The position numbers and the translations under genes were made by a program. From Mitsuaria sp. WAJ17 (GTDB taxonomy: Bacteria > Pseudomonadota > Gammaproteobacteria > Burkholderiales > Burkholderiaceae_C), in contig NZ_JACJUG010000001.1 in the NCBI RefSeq assembly GCF_014174515.1, forward strand, positions 124,001 through 188,000: a stretch of DNA of 64,000 bases, read 5' to 3'. Position 1 is the stretch's first letter. The number at the start of each line of letters is the position of its first letter. This document shows positions 63,897-64,000 of the stretch, in pieces. The notes beneath the pieces were generated by a model that was not told where the DNA came from, did no database searches, and saw only the letters and a list, made by a program, of their open reading frames with translations.

Positions 63897-64000
63897 ATGA
63901 CACCTGCCTGGATTGTCTACGCTTGGCCCCGCCTGCTGTGCGCGACGGACGCCACACCGCAGTTGCAACTCGCCCACCTGAGCACCCGTGTTCTGGTGCC
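63897..64000 (+). CDS. Possible gene running off the right edge
   Basis: Open frame from ATG 63897 (TPAWIVYAWPRLLCA...) with no clear ribosome site; a rival ATG at 63848 lies in another frame. In the gap 63726-64000 nothing else is recognisable. Only 34 codons, so this is a weak call. Confidence 0.25.
   Translation, partial: MTPAWIVYAWPRLLCATDATPQLQLAHLSTRVLV

Overview
The window is about 64 kb of uniformly GC-rich DNA, densely coded on both strands. Its gene content points to a betaproteobacterium of the order Burkholderiales (Rubrivivax/Roseateles-like). The signs are phbB-type PHB metabolism, PduO, a DctA carrier, the prkA-yeaH-spoVR stress operon, a mnmG-rsmG-parA/parB block with three parS sites, and a REP-like palindromic intergenic element. 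The genus is inference. No rRNA, tRNA, insertion sequence or CRISPR array was seen.

Layout. 1-2.3 kb: 3' part of a sensor kinase plus small housekeeping genes. 2.3-5.9 kb: a four-gene minus-strand peptide-modification locus (radical SAM enzyme, two short precursor peptides, secreted HExxH metallopeptidase). 6-22 kb: metabolic and regulatory genes (FAD oxidase, acetyltransferases, acyl-CoA ligase, trpS, a GGDEF/EAL protein, a LysR/aldo-keto reductase pair, psd, and a three-domain sulfur-transfer fusion). 22-26.9 kb: a worn stretch with gene remnants, frameshifts and a nonsense codon. 26.9-30.8 kb: two diverged copies of a ~225 bp DnaA-box/DnaA-trio element that looks like a replication origin, bracketing queD-queE-dctA. 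31-38.5 kb: an AbrB/PIN toxin-antitoxin-like pair, phbB, a WYL regulator facing an HNH-like protein across a long palindrome, and PduO. 38.9-46 kb: a D-lactate dehydrogenase-type oxidase and the prkA-yeaH-spoVR operon. 46.5-60 kb: parB and parA-rsmG-mnmG with parS sites, separated by an 8.5 kb block (S41 peptidase, ECF sigma trio, argC, tandem OmpA-like paralogues). 60-64 kb: epimerase/MerR pair, then a second peptide locus: a LuxR-type regulator, a 66-residue precursor with four DPSPKGTW repeats behind a double-glycine leader, and a stand-alone C39-like domain that has lost its catalytic triad.

Working together: the two peptide loci share a leader of the EL/EI-x-x-V-x-GG type, yet no peptide exporter or active C39 protease is in the window. 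That suggests export and maturation machinery elsewhere in the genome. The origin-like elements, parS sites, ParA/ParB and a DnaA box ahead of mnmG show that this is the origin-proximal part of a chromosome (or chromid). A 13-bp word (GGGTCAGGTCTTG) occurs eight times, in genes as well as between them, and uses codons that look unusual for this DNA.
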